Assembly: GCA_964634755.1 (NCBI GenBank)
Contig: CAZWJH010000029.1
Location: 1 to 25,622, forward strand
DNA length: 25,622 nucleotides
Source of the DNA: JALXDT01 sp964634755
GTDB taxonomy: Bacteria > Acidobacteriota > Aminicenantia > JAMOAD01
Direction of reading: 5' to 3'
The notes below the pieces were generated by a model. The model saw only the letters and a list, made by a program, of their open reading frames with translations. It did not search any database and was not told where the DNA came from. The translations under genes and the position numbers were made by a program. How positions within the stretch are numbered: the first letter of the stretch is position 1; each line of letters begins with the position of its first letter. This document shows positions 1 to 7,315 of the stretch, in pieces.

Positions 1-668
1 TAAAAAACAGGCTCGGAAGTTAAAAGTTTGCTTCTTTTCTTCATAAGAGCTCTAACAGTAAGATCAGGAACATTTATCTTCATAATCTTACTTCCAACAA
101 CCTTTTTATAGACAGCATCTGCAATTACCACATAAAATTCATAATCGCCAGGCTCAAGAATTACTCCAAAAGAGTAAAATTCAAGGGGTTTTTCATCATA
201 GGGAATAGGTGCTTTATATTTCTGGACAAGTTTTCCATCCTTAAATATTCTCACATAAAAAGCATGAAATGTCCTTGGCATAATCTCTTCAAGTTTCGGA
301 GGCTCCCACTTAATCTTATTTTCTTCCTTTTTAATCTTTTTGTTTTGTTTTGCAATAATCTCTTTTTTCCTTGTAACAGTCTGATTGTACTTTGTTTCGA
401 TTTCAGACTTTATTCTTTTGACATCCTGTTCTAAATCAGCTTTAAAAGCTACATTTACATAAACATTTGATTGAAATGACCAGAAAAAAGATTTAATATA
501 CTTAACACCAAATATGTTATTTTCCTTTTTCTCTTTTAAAATCTTAGAAAATTCCTTTTCAACTATTTTATTAAGCATATTTTTATTTTTTTCAGCACCC
601 CCTACTTCAGCATTTAAAAGAAAAAAACATATTAACAGTGTAAATAATAAAATTAAAATTTTCTTCAT
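1..668 (-). CDS. Secreted protein of unknown function, C-terminus cut by window edge
   Basis: An uninterrupted minus-strand frame runs from ATG at 668 off the left edge, giving about 222 codons with no stop. The start is set by AGGAGG at 675-680, six bases before this ATG; a second ATG directly upstream (671) would leave only three bases. Residues 1-24 form a signal peptide (MKK, a long Leu/Ile/Phe core, then NAEVGGAE). A Lys/Glu-rich middle follows, probably helical. The last part has beta-rich segments such as LEPGDYEFYVVIADA, resembling the Gly/Asp-Tyr strands after the GWxTD core in the neighbouring gene, but I see no GWxTD motif here. It has its own promoter and lies 100 bp after the GWxTD/TPR gene, so it probably belongs functionally with that cluster. 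The function is unknown and the family unassigned. Confidence 0.8.
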   Translation of the reverse strand, partial: MKKILILLFTLLICFFLLNAEVGGAEKNKNMLNKIVEKEFSKILKEKKENNIFGVKYIKSFFWSFQSNVYVNVAFKADLEQDVKRIKSEIETKYNQTVTRKKEIIAKQNKKIKKEENKIKWEPPKLEEIMPRTFHAFYVRIFKDGKLVQKYKAPIPYDEKPLEFYSFGVILEPGDYEFYVVIADAVYKKVVGSKIMKINVPDLTVRALMKKRSKLLTSEPVF

Positions 669-691
669 CATTTTCCTCCTTTAATTTTTCA

Positions 692-700
692 ATTATAACA
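692..700 (-). promoter_or_regulatory. Extended -10 promoter for the left-edge secreted protein
   Basis: On the minus strand the sequence reads TGTTATAAT (TG at 700-699, TATAAT at 697-692), a consensus extended -10. The -35 region is only T-rich. Transcription would begin near 685, leaving a short leader that contains the AGGAGG. A separate promoter suits the 100-bp gap from the upstream gene. Confidence 0.6.
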
Positions 701-768
701 AACTTCTAATTAATAAAAAAGTTTTTTATATCTTTTAAATTTTCAAAACATAGGCCTATTTAGTTTTA

Positions 769-2904
769 TCAATTGCTCACTTTTAAGTCTTTATCATTTA
801 AAAGTTCAGATAAAACCTTTTTTATTTTTACCTGCTTTTTATTCAAAAATAAAGATGCTCGGAAAGCTTTTATAGCATCTTTTTTCCTTCCTACTTTCAA
901 GTAGGAATAACCTATAAGATTTATTATATTATAATCGCTGTCATAAACTTTGTTTGCTTCCAAAAGATTTTGTAAGGCTTCCTTATATTTCCCCATACCA
1001 AAATAGCTTTTTCCCAGGACAGAAAAATAATCAAATTTGTATTTTTCATTATCTTTAATTTTTTCAATAACCATCCTTGCCTTATTAAAATTTTTTCTAA
1101 TTATTAGAAAATTGGCATATTTTATTACTCCTTCACTAAATTCACTATTTAACTTGAACCCTAAATCATAATACCTTTCTGCTTTATCATATAAGGAAAG
1201 AGACTGATATTGCGCTCCTAACCAATAATAATAAATAAATCTTTTTTTCTTATCAATCACTTTATAAGTTTCAATAGGGTGGTTAATATTTGAGATCGGT
1301 GCTACATAGAAATAATTTTCTTTAATAGCTAAAGGAATCTTAAGTTTTTTTGGGAAAACACTAATTTTTACATCATAATAGCCCGGTTTTAATTTTTCAT
1401 CTAACTTTATTAAAAAATAATTAATTCTATTATTTTTATCTTCAATATTTTCATATTTTTTTTCGTAATTTCCATATGTTTCTCTTTCTTTTATTGTAAG
1501 TATTAGTTTTATGTTTTCCTTTAAATTTTCTGACTTATAATAACCATATAAAATAAAAACTGAATCATCTGGAGAAAACCGCCTTTTAGGGTCTACCATC
1601 ACATTATACCCATTAAAGTTAAATGGTTTTAGCAGAGCTGAAAAATTCTTTTTAGGCCTTACATGTGTAACATATGGACCAAAAATATGAATACTTTCAT
1701 TGATTCCTCTTATTAAGACATCCTTTTCTACATAAGTGAATTCGGATTTTACAGAATTCTGAAGCAAAACACAAAGTTTAAATTTACCTTCAGGCGCAGG
1801 AAAAAAATCTTCTATAGAAATTCCTTGTGCCTTGACATAGCTTTCTAAATCCTTCTCACTATAATAAAAAGAGTAATTCTTTGAATACTGAAAAATTATC
1901 TTATTATCTTTTCTCAAAGAGACATCCAATCTAAAGGCAAAAAAATATTTGTCTTTTTCAGGAGAATAACTTACGGAAATTTTATTAGGTTTTATAGAAA
2001 AATGAACAAAATTAATTTTCATCTCAGGTTCATACTTCACCTCATAATAAAAATCATTTTTTATAAAAGTTGTATTTTCATCTACTTTAACAATCCCCTT
2101 CAATTTAATATAATTCCTTGCATATTGAACATCAATCATCTTTTCGGGAACTTCCTTTATCTTACTTAATAATATTGTGCTTCTTGGTGACATATATAAG
2201 GACCGAGTAACCCCTCCGTGCTCGGGAATTAATGAAAATGCAATAGGGGCAATAGACGGCAAGAGCTCTTCTAATCTATTGTATATTAACGCAGGTTGTG
2301 TTCTATCAAGTCCCATTCTATCTTCTAAAAGACTTAAAGGACCATCTACATTTGGATCATAAAGTTTAAATTCACCAGCTCCTAATTTTTGGTAAAAAAC
2401 GATATAAAAAAAAGGAGGTAATCCCCATTCTTTCTTACCATAATAACTCCACACTTTAATAGGGTATAAACCCGGGACATTTATATAATTATGCCTTGAA
2501 ACGGGAGGTCCAAGTATAATATATATCATCCCCCTATCCGTTCTCCACCCCGGCTTTCCCGAGCCATACTTAAAATATTTATTAGCATAATTAAACCGCT
2601 TAATAAGCTCTTCCTTAAATTCATTTTCAGGGGTTCCTGGAGTTGGGTCCCTTTGTTTCCAAAAAAGTTTTATGAAAATGTCCCTTTCTCTGTTATTTTT
2701 TAGCTTAAAGAAGATTTCCTTTTCCTCCCTGGTTATTATATAATGAACAAGCTCAAGCCATTTTTTATATTTTTCGTTTAAACTGTTAATGCTAACTTCA
2801 TCTTTCTTATTACCAACAGATGGTTTAAGAATAAGTTCAGAAAAGGACAAATTGCTTATAATTATAAAAAACAACAAAAAAAAATATTTGCTTTTGATTT
2901 TCAT
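769..2904 (-). CDS. GWxTD-domain secreted protein with C-terminal TPRs
   Basis: The 711-residue protein begins with a signal peptide (MKIKSKYFFLLFFIIISNLSFS). The family core follows: YKKWL near 46-50, YIITREEKEIF near 55-65, FWKQRDPTPG at 81-90, NEFKEEL, and the signature GWRTDRG at 119-125 leading into IYIILGPP. The middle (about 150-560) is beta-rich with repeated segments of the type found after GWxTD cores. From about 575 to the end there are three or four TPR-like helical pairs (KAERYYDLGFKLN, KYKEALQNLLEANKV, KKDAIKAFRASLFLN). The domain is known mainly from Acidobacteriota-type genomes and has no established biochemical role; a periplasmic or outer-membrane-associated location is inferred. 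It lies 27 bp after the regulatory-like/TPR gene, probably in one operon. No good ribosome binding site precedes the ATG, which suggests translational coupling. Confidence 0.9.
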   Translation of the reverse strand: MKIKSKYFFLLFFIIISNLSFSELILKPSVGNKKDEVSINSLNEKYKKWLELVHYIITREEKEIFFKLKNNRERDIFIKLFWKQRDPTPGTPENEFKEELIKRFNYANKYFKYGSGKPGWRTDRGMIYIILGPPVSRHNYINVPGLYPIKVWSYYGKKEWGLPPFFYIVFYQKLGAGEFKLYDPNVDGPLSLLEDRMGLDRTQPALIYNRLEELLPSIAPIAFSLIPEHGGVTRSLYMSPRSTILLSKIKEVPEKMIDVQYARNYIKLKGIVKVDENTTFIKNDFYYEVKYEPEMKINFVHFSIKPNKISVSYSPEKDKYFFAFRLDVSLRKDNKIIFQYSKNYSFYYSEKDLESYVKAQGISIEDFFPAPEGKFKLCVLLQNSVKSEFTYVEKDVLIRGINESIHIFGPYVTHVRPKKNFSALLKPFNFNGYNVMVDPKRRFSPDDSVFILYGYYKSENLKENIKLILTIKERETYGNYEKKYENIEDKNNRINYFLIKLDEKLKPGYYDVKISVFPKKLKIPLAIKENYFYVAPISNINHPIETYKVIDKKKRFIYYYWLGAQYQSLSLYDKAERYYDLGFKLNSEFSEGVIKYANFLIIRKNFNKARMVIEKIKDNEKYKFDYFSVLGKSYFGMGKYKEALQNLLEANKVYDSDYNIINLIGYSYLKVGRKKDAIKAFRASLFLNKKQVKIKKVLSELLNDKDLKVSN

Positions 2905-2931
2905 TCTTTTACTACTTTTGTAACAAAAACT

Positions 2932-3858
2932 CTAATTATTATTACCTTTTTCTAACGCGTCAATAATCTGTTTTGCAAGATTAGCTTTGTCAGAGTTAGG
3001 ATTTAATTCGATAAATTTTTTCAGCATTTCTATAGCTTCTTTCTGCTTATTTAAACTTGTATAGCACATACCCATTTGATAATAAGCATCAGCATATTCA
3101 GAATGTATCTTAATTATTCTTTGAAAATATTCAATTGCTTTCTCAGGTTTACCCATATTATAGTAAATACTACCGATATTATATAATACAACAGGTTCAT
3201 TAATTTCTTCTATTGGAACTTTTGCATAAAAGATGATAGCTTTTTCCGTATTTTTCATATTAATATAAGCATTCCCTATTGAAATTAAAGCTCTCGAAAA
3301 ATTGGGGTCTCTTTCAAGAACTTTTTTATAATAACTAATTGCTTTTTCATACTCTTCTTTCTGGAAATAACAATTACCTATGTTTATGTTCAAGACATAA
3401 GCATCCGGATTTTCAGAAAGTATTTTTTCATATATTTTTTTCGCCTCTTCATACTTCTTTTCTCCGTACAATTTATTGGCTTTGTTAAGATCACTAGATA
3501 AATCATCTGTTATCACTAATCCAGAAATCTTTTCCAACACAGTCTCTATAGCAACAGTTTTCCCATATTCCTTTATTTTAACAGAAATTTTCTTTGGGAG
3601 ATAGCCTGCTTTGTAGAAATCAACATACCAAACTCCTCCTCTTATAAAAAGAGCTTTCCATTCCCCTCTCTTATCTGTCTTTGTTGTAAAGCCACTATTA
3701 GCCTTAACTGAAAACAACTTTACTTCAACTCCTTCAAGAGGATTTTTTTTGTCATCATAAACGAAACCTTTCATTTTTCCCTTTCCTCTATAGGAGGAAA
3801 ATCCCATGGAAAAACCAATAAGCATTAATAAAAAAAATATACTTATCTTCCTTCTCAT
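2932..3858 (-). CDS. Carboxypeptidase-regulatory-like domain + TPR secreted protein
   Basis: I place the start at ATG 3858: GGAGGT (3872-3867) sits seven bases upstream, whereas the more distal in-frame GTG at 3873 overlaps that site. The 308-residue product begins MRRKISIFFLLMLIGFSMGF, a signal peptide. It continues with a carboxypeptidase-regulatory-like beta-sandwich (about 25-110; GKMKGFVYDDKKNPLEGVEV, then the GxWxxxF-type strand of a bound Ig-like fold). After that come four or five TPRs (about 125-295; KANKLYGEKKYEEAKKIYEK, NIGNCYFQKEEYEKAISYYKK and similar). It matches the plus-strand gene at 10292 in domain order, so the two are paralogues. A periplasmic scaffold that binds partner proteins near the outer membrane is the likely role, by inference only. 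The downstream neighbour is the GWxTD/TPR gene. Confidence 0.88.
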   Translation of the reverse strand: MRRKISIFFLLMLIGFSMGFSSYRGKGKMKGFVYDDKKNPLEGVEVKLFSVKANSGFTTKTDKRGEWKALFIRGGVWYVDFYKAGYLPKKISVKIKEYGKTVAIETVLEKISGLVITDDLSSDLNKANKLYGEKKYEEAKKIYEKILSENPDAYVLNINIGNCYFQKEEYEKAISYYKKVLERDPNFSRALISIGNAYINMKNTEKAIIFYAKVPIEEINEPVVLYNIGSIYYNMGKPEKAIEYFQRIIKIHSEYADAYYQMGMCYTSLNKQKEAIEMLKKFIELNPNSDKANLAKQIIDALEKGNNN

Positions 3859-3896
3859 CACAACTACCTCCACTTACTTTAGTTAATTAATGAATA

Positions 3897-3905
3897 ATAA
3901 TAACA
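3897..3905 (-). promoter_or_regulatory. Possible extended -10 promoter for the TPR/GWxTD pair
   Basis: The minus strand reads TGTTATTAT (TG 3905-3904, TATTAT 3902-3897) between the terminator of receptor 1 and the ATG at 3858. No convincing -35 lies 16-18 bp upstream. The terminator before this point means the pair needs a promoter here, but this assignment is weak. Confidence 0.35.
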
Positions 3906-3972
3906 CATTTCCCTTTTTTTTGCTATATTTTCCTCCCCCCTTCATGAAATATAAAAAGATATTAATGCTTTT

Positions 3973-4016
3973 AAACAAAAAAAAAGCCTCCTTCCTGTAA
4001 GAAGGAGGCTTTTTTT
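3973..4016 (-). terminator. Intrinsic terminator of receptor gene 1
   Basis: A perfect 14-bp stem (3981-3994 with 4001-4014; GCCTCCTTC/GAAGGAGGC core) with a six-base loop is flanked by A-runs on the left and T-runs on the right. On the minus strand it follows the receptor stop codon at 4032 by about 15 bases and ends in a long U-tract. The symmetry would let it act in both directions. Confidence 0.93.
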
Positions 4017-4031
4017 ATCTTTTACAGTTTT

Positions 4032-7001
4032 TTAAAAATTCAACCTAAAACCAAATTGAAAGAGGCCCGGTTTCATCGTCTTAAGTGGAAGTCCTTGTTG
4101 CGTTAAGCCTGTTTCCTTCTTAGTAATAGTTTGATTATTTGTAACATTGTAAGCATCTATAGTAATCGCTGCTGTTACTTTATCAGAAATCTTAAACAAC
4201 TTTTCAAGACCCAGATTAAGGAACCAAACCGCTGGCAATCTGTCATCTCCCAGCTTCTTATTGGGGTCATAAAGTCCAACACCAGCATATTCATTTGCCA
4301 CATATGGAAGCACATATCCTTCTCTTGCATTAAAGAAGGCTGTAAATCTAATATCAAAAGGAAGTTCTATCATAGATGTAAGTATAACCTGCCATCTTGC
4401 ATTCATATATATTCCTGTATATCCTGATGCACTTGCTTCAGGAGCAACAACAGCATCATCATAGTAGCTAAAATTTGTCATATTAAAAGTTTCTTCTTCA
4501 GAAAGATGGTTTTTATTTTCCATCCAAACAAAAGAAGCATTCATCATCCATCCATGGGATAATCTTTTGTTCAACTGGAGCATAAGAGAATAGTAATCAG
4601 TATAATTTTTCTTATGGTTAGTGTAATATGTTCCATCCGCGCTCGGTCCGATTCTCTTATATATATCCTGTCCGGTTACAGGATCAGTATCTACAACTTT
4701 CCACATATCTTTATTTTCAATAGTTATACTACCATCCTCATTAATCCAGTATCCTTTACTCCAAACAGAATTAGTGTTTTTCTTATAAACTCCTCTTAAT
4801 GCTACGGCAAAATCTTTTAATATTTCTTTTTCAATGCTCACTATAACTTCATCTGTTTTTGGGTAATTAAAATCTTTATCAAACTTTGCGGTTGTAGCAT
4901 AACCTTGAGGATCATTTTTACTAAATCCTCCATACCACATAAAATAACCCCAGTATGGATTTTGCATCAGGTATGCATCCATTTCTTGGGGTGTAAGAAA
5001 TTCGATTTCACCAAGTTCGGGTACCAAATCTCCATCATCTCTCCAGGGGAAAGCCATCCATCTCCATGCATTTATTCCACTAGAAGTATAACTTGCCAAG
5101 TAATATCCTGCAGGTGCAACATATCTTGAATAAGATGCCTTTAAAACTGTTTTCCCATCACCCGTAATATCATAGGTTAAAGCAATTCTTGGAGAAAGAG
5201 CTGTCCAGGAAACAGGACACTTGACATTTGAAACAGAATAATCACCCAAATAAGGAGCAAGCTTGGGAGCTACCTGGCTTATTGGTGTTCCATAAAACAG
5301 AACCTCTTTTGAAAGCATATCAGCAACTGTTCCTGTTTCCTTGTCATACCTGAGTCCGAGTTTCACATTAAGCTTACCAAAACTTATAGTATCCTGAATA
5401 TAAGCAGTAGTTCTTGTATTTTTAAGGTCACTCCTGTTTCTTGTATCAAATTCCACAACATCCATTGCGGGCTCACCGAGTACAGCATTAAAATACCCGG
5501 GGTATAGGGAATTGTAATCAGTATATCTATAAAGCCACATTTCGTTTGGAGACCAGACTGTTCGCATTGAATGCGCAAGAAAATACTCACCACCTATCCT
5601 TATCTCATGATCTCCTCCAAGAAAACCTTCAAGAAAATAGTTAGCATCCACAGCATAATCATAAGTCGGTCTATCATATTTATCATAATAGTAGTTTCCA
5701 TAAAGGTAGAATCTTGGATAATAGGTAAACAACATATTAGGTCCACCCATTACTGTATCCAGAGTTTCCGGACCATCAAATTCAGCTCCTTTGGGTCTTA
5801 AATAGAATCCTGTTTTATGAATTGCTGTCCTTGCTTCTACTAACAGATTAGAGGTAACATGTTGTATATGAGCTTCCCAAAGATATCCGGGACCTCCCTG
5901 ATCCCATGTGGATGAGTATTCCTGCTCTGTGGCACCATAGGCAGTTCTTCCCCATTTTTTCTTTTCATTATAATTCAAGCTTGCATCACCCACTGTATTA
6001 CCATATTGAAAGTTCAACTTTAACATACCTGATTGGATCCATGTGGTATCTTCTTTCTGGGCTTCTGTTCTTGCATGGATATCCTGAATTGCCCATGAAC
6101 CGTAAAACCAGAAATGATCTTTAATTATAGGACCACCGAAATTAACACCATATTGGTTTAACCTCATGATTCCGGGAGATTTATAACCCATTTCCTCCAA
6201 TTCTTTAGGAGGCTTAGCTTTCATTTCCCAGTTCTGGTCTTCCGCATATAAATGAAAATCTCCTGAATAATTGTTTCCGGCTCTCCTTGATACAAAGTTA
6301 ATTTGAACTCCGCCTGTTTGTGCAGTAATATCATTAGCTCCAATTGAAACCTGCATCTCTTCAAAAACATTGGTGTTAAAATAACCCGGCGCACCACCAA
6401 GAGCAGCTTGGTCTGTTACATTCGCTCCATCCACATTCCAGGTAGTTTGAGAACTACTAACACCATGACCTACAAATCCTGATTGTTGCCCGGATTCAGA
6501 GCCACCGACATCAACTCTGTCCATTAAAATACCGGGAACAGTACTCATTACAGTCCAGGGGTTTCTTGCAGTGGGAAGTGATTGGAGCATTTCTTTTGTA
6601 ATATTAGCTCCGACCGTTGTACTTTTCACTTCAACTGCTCCAGCAGAGGCAGTGACAACAATCTCCTCAGAAATTTTAGCCATTTTCATGGTAGTGTTAA
6701 TATCAACCTCATCTCCAACAAGAAGTCTAATACCTTTTTTTACAATAGGCTGAAAACCTTCAAGCTCAAATTTGATCTGATACACACCCGGAGGAAGTTT
6801 TAAAAACCTATAATTCCCTTCTTCTGAGGTAACAGTAACCCTCTTTCCGATTTTATTACCTGTTAAGGTAACAGTAACACCAGGAAGAGGAGTTCCATCT
6901 GTTGTAACAACCTTTCCTCTTAAATTTGCTGTAGATAATTGTGAATAACCAAAAGCAGAAAGAATTAAAACAGCAACCACTACAGCCAAAAATTTTCTCA
7001 T
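4032..7001 (-). CDS. Oar-like TonB-dependent outer-membrane receptor (receptor 1)
   Basis: The 989-residue protein starts at ATG 7001 behind AAAGGAGG. It has a signal peptide (MRKFLAVVVAVLILSAFGYS), then a carboxypeptidase-regulatory-like domain (about 22-110; LRGKVVTTDGTPLPGVTVTL, GNYRFLKLPPGVYQIKFELEGF). The TonB plug follows (about 115-240; EEIVVTASA, LPTARNPW, WNVDGANVTD, VQINFVSRRAG). A long beta-barrel runs to a C-terminal Phe (FGFRLNF), the signal used for barrel assembly. Domain order and length fit Oar-type receptors, not siderophore receptors, so the substrate may be a peptide, protein or glycan and cannot be read from sequence. In Myxococcus, Oar is linked to protein secretion. The gene is monocistronic, with a terminator just behind it and a sigma-54 promoter plus tandem enhancer in front. 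Confidence 0.92.
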   Translation of the reverse strand: MRKFLAVVVAVLILSAFGYSQLSTANLRGKVVTTDGTPLPGVTVTLTGNKIGKRVTVTSEEGNYRFLKLPPGVYQIKFELEGFQPIVKKGIRLLVGDEVDINTTMKMAKISEEIVVTASAGAVEVKSTTVGANITKEMLQSLPTARNPWTVMSTVPGILMDRVDVGGSESGQQSGFVGHGVSSSQTTWNVDGANVTDQAALGGAPGYFNTNVFEEMQVSIGANDITAQTGGVQINFVSRRAGNNYSGDFHLYAEDQNWEMKAKPPKELEEMGYKSPGIMRLNQYGVNFGGPIIKDHFWFYGSWAIQDIHARTEAQKEDTTWIQSGMLKLNFQYGNTVGDASLNYNEKKKWGRTAYGATEQEYSSTWDQGGPGYLWEAHIQHVTSNLLVEARTAIHKTGFYLRPKGAEFDGPETLDTVMGGPNMLFTYYPRFYLYGNYYYDKYDRPTYDYAVDANYFLEGFLGGDHEIRIGGEYFLAHSMRTVWSPNEMWLYRYTDYNSLYPGYFNAVLGEPAMDVVEFDTRNRSDLKNTRTTAYIQDTISFGKLNVKLGLRYDKETGTVADMLSKEVLFYGTPISQVAPKLAPYLGDYSVSNVKCPVSWTALSPRIALTYDITGDGKTVLKASYSRYVAPAGYYLASYTSSGINAWRWMAFPWRDDGDLVPELGEIEFLTPQEMDAYLMQNPYWGYFMWYGGFSKNDPQGYATTAKFDKDFNYPKTDEVIVSIEKEILKDFAVALRGVYKKNTNSVWSKGYWINEDGSITIENKDMWKVVDTDPVTGQDIYKRIGPSADGTYYTNHKKNYTDYYSLMLQLNKRLSHGWMMNASFVWMENKNHLSEEETFNMTNFSYYDDAVVAPEASASGYTGIYMNARWQVILTSMIELPFDIRFTAFFNAREGYVLPYVANEYAGVGLYDPNKKLGDDRLPAVWFLNLGLEKLFKISDKVTAAITIDAYNVTNNQTITKKETGLTQQGLPLKTMKPGLFQFGFRLNF

Positions 7002-7035
7002 ACAAACCTCCTTTAAAAAATTAATAATTTACTGT

Positions 7036-7051
7036 AGCAATTTTTGTGCCA
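7036..7051 (-). promoter_or_regulatory. Sigma-54 (-24/-12) promoter of receptor gene 1
   Basis: The minus strand reads TGGCACAAAAATTGCT. GG and GC are spaced exactly as in the sigma-54 consensus TGGCACG-N4-TTGCW, with only the G after TGGCAC changed. The predicted transcript begins near 7025, giving a leader of about 24 bases that holds the GGAGG site. No better -10/-35 pair is seen in front of this gene. Confidence 0.87.
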
Positions 7052-7100
7052 TGGCAAAAAGATTGAAGTTACTACATCTACACTTATAAAGCCTGGGAAA

Positions 7101-7140
7101 AATCCAAAAATTTGGATTTTTTGGTTCAAAAATTTGGATT
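7101..7140 (-). promoter_or_regulatory. Tandem palindromic enhancer (UAS) for a sigma-54 activator
   Basis: Site 1 at 7101-7118 is a perfect inverted repeat, AATCCAAA-AA-TTTGGATT. Site 2 at 7123-7140 (GGTTCAAAAATTTGGATT) is a degenerate copy with its centre 22 bp away, about two helical turns. The centres lie near -84 and -106 from the predicted sigma-54 start. The same 18-mer recurs with the same spacing at 14808-14847 before the second receptor gene. The gene at 7316 diverges from here, so the site might also affect it. Confidence 0.8.
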
Positions 7141-7300
7141 ATACGAATTCAGTTAACTCTTCTCAAAACTCATCCTTTTAATTCATAAAGAATTTTTTCA
7201 AATTAAAATTCAAACAATAATTTATCCGTTTTCCTGAAGCATTCTCAAGGTTCATCAAGATCCTTTTTGATAAAAACATTTCACTCAAATTAAAAATATA

Positions 7301-7309
7301 TGCTATAAT
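7301..7309 (+). promoter_or_regulatory. Extended -10 promoter of the GWxTD operon (leaderless start)
   Basis: TGCTATAAT at 7301-7309 is a consensus extended -10 (TG-N-TATAAT); the -35 region is poor. The last base of the -10 lies seven bases before the A of ATG 7316, so transcription should begin at or next to the start codon. No Shine-Dalgarno sequence precedes that ATG, which agrees with a leaderless mRNA. Confidence 0.72.
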
Positions 7310-7315
7310 TAGTTT

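Noticed and set aside
745..768. ATAGGCCTAT palindrome after the GWxTD/TPR gene as a terminator
   Set aside because: The stem is only five base pairs, the flanking pairing is imperfect and no adjacent U-tract follows on the minus strand.
4131..6803. Plus-strand and alternate-frame ORFs inside receptor gene 1
   Set aside because: All are short, lack ribosome binding sites and overlap a clear outer-membrane receptor sequence.
7101..7140. Palindromes as a CRISPR or mobile-element end
   Set aside because: There are only two copies per locus with no spacers, transposase or target duplications, and placement relative to sigma-54 promoters explains them better.
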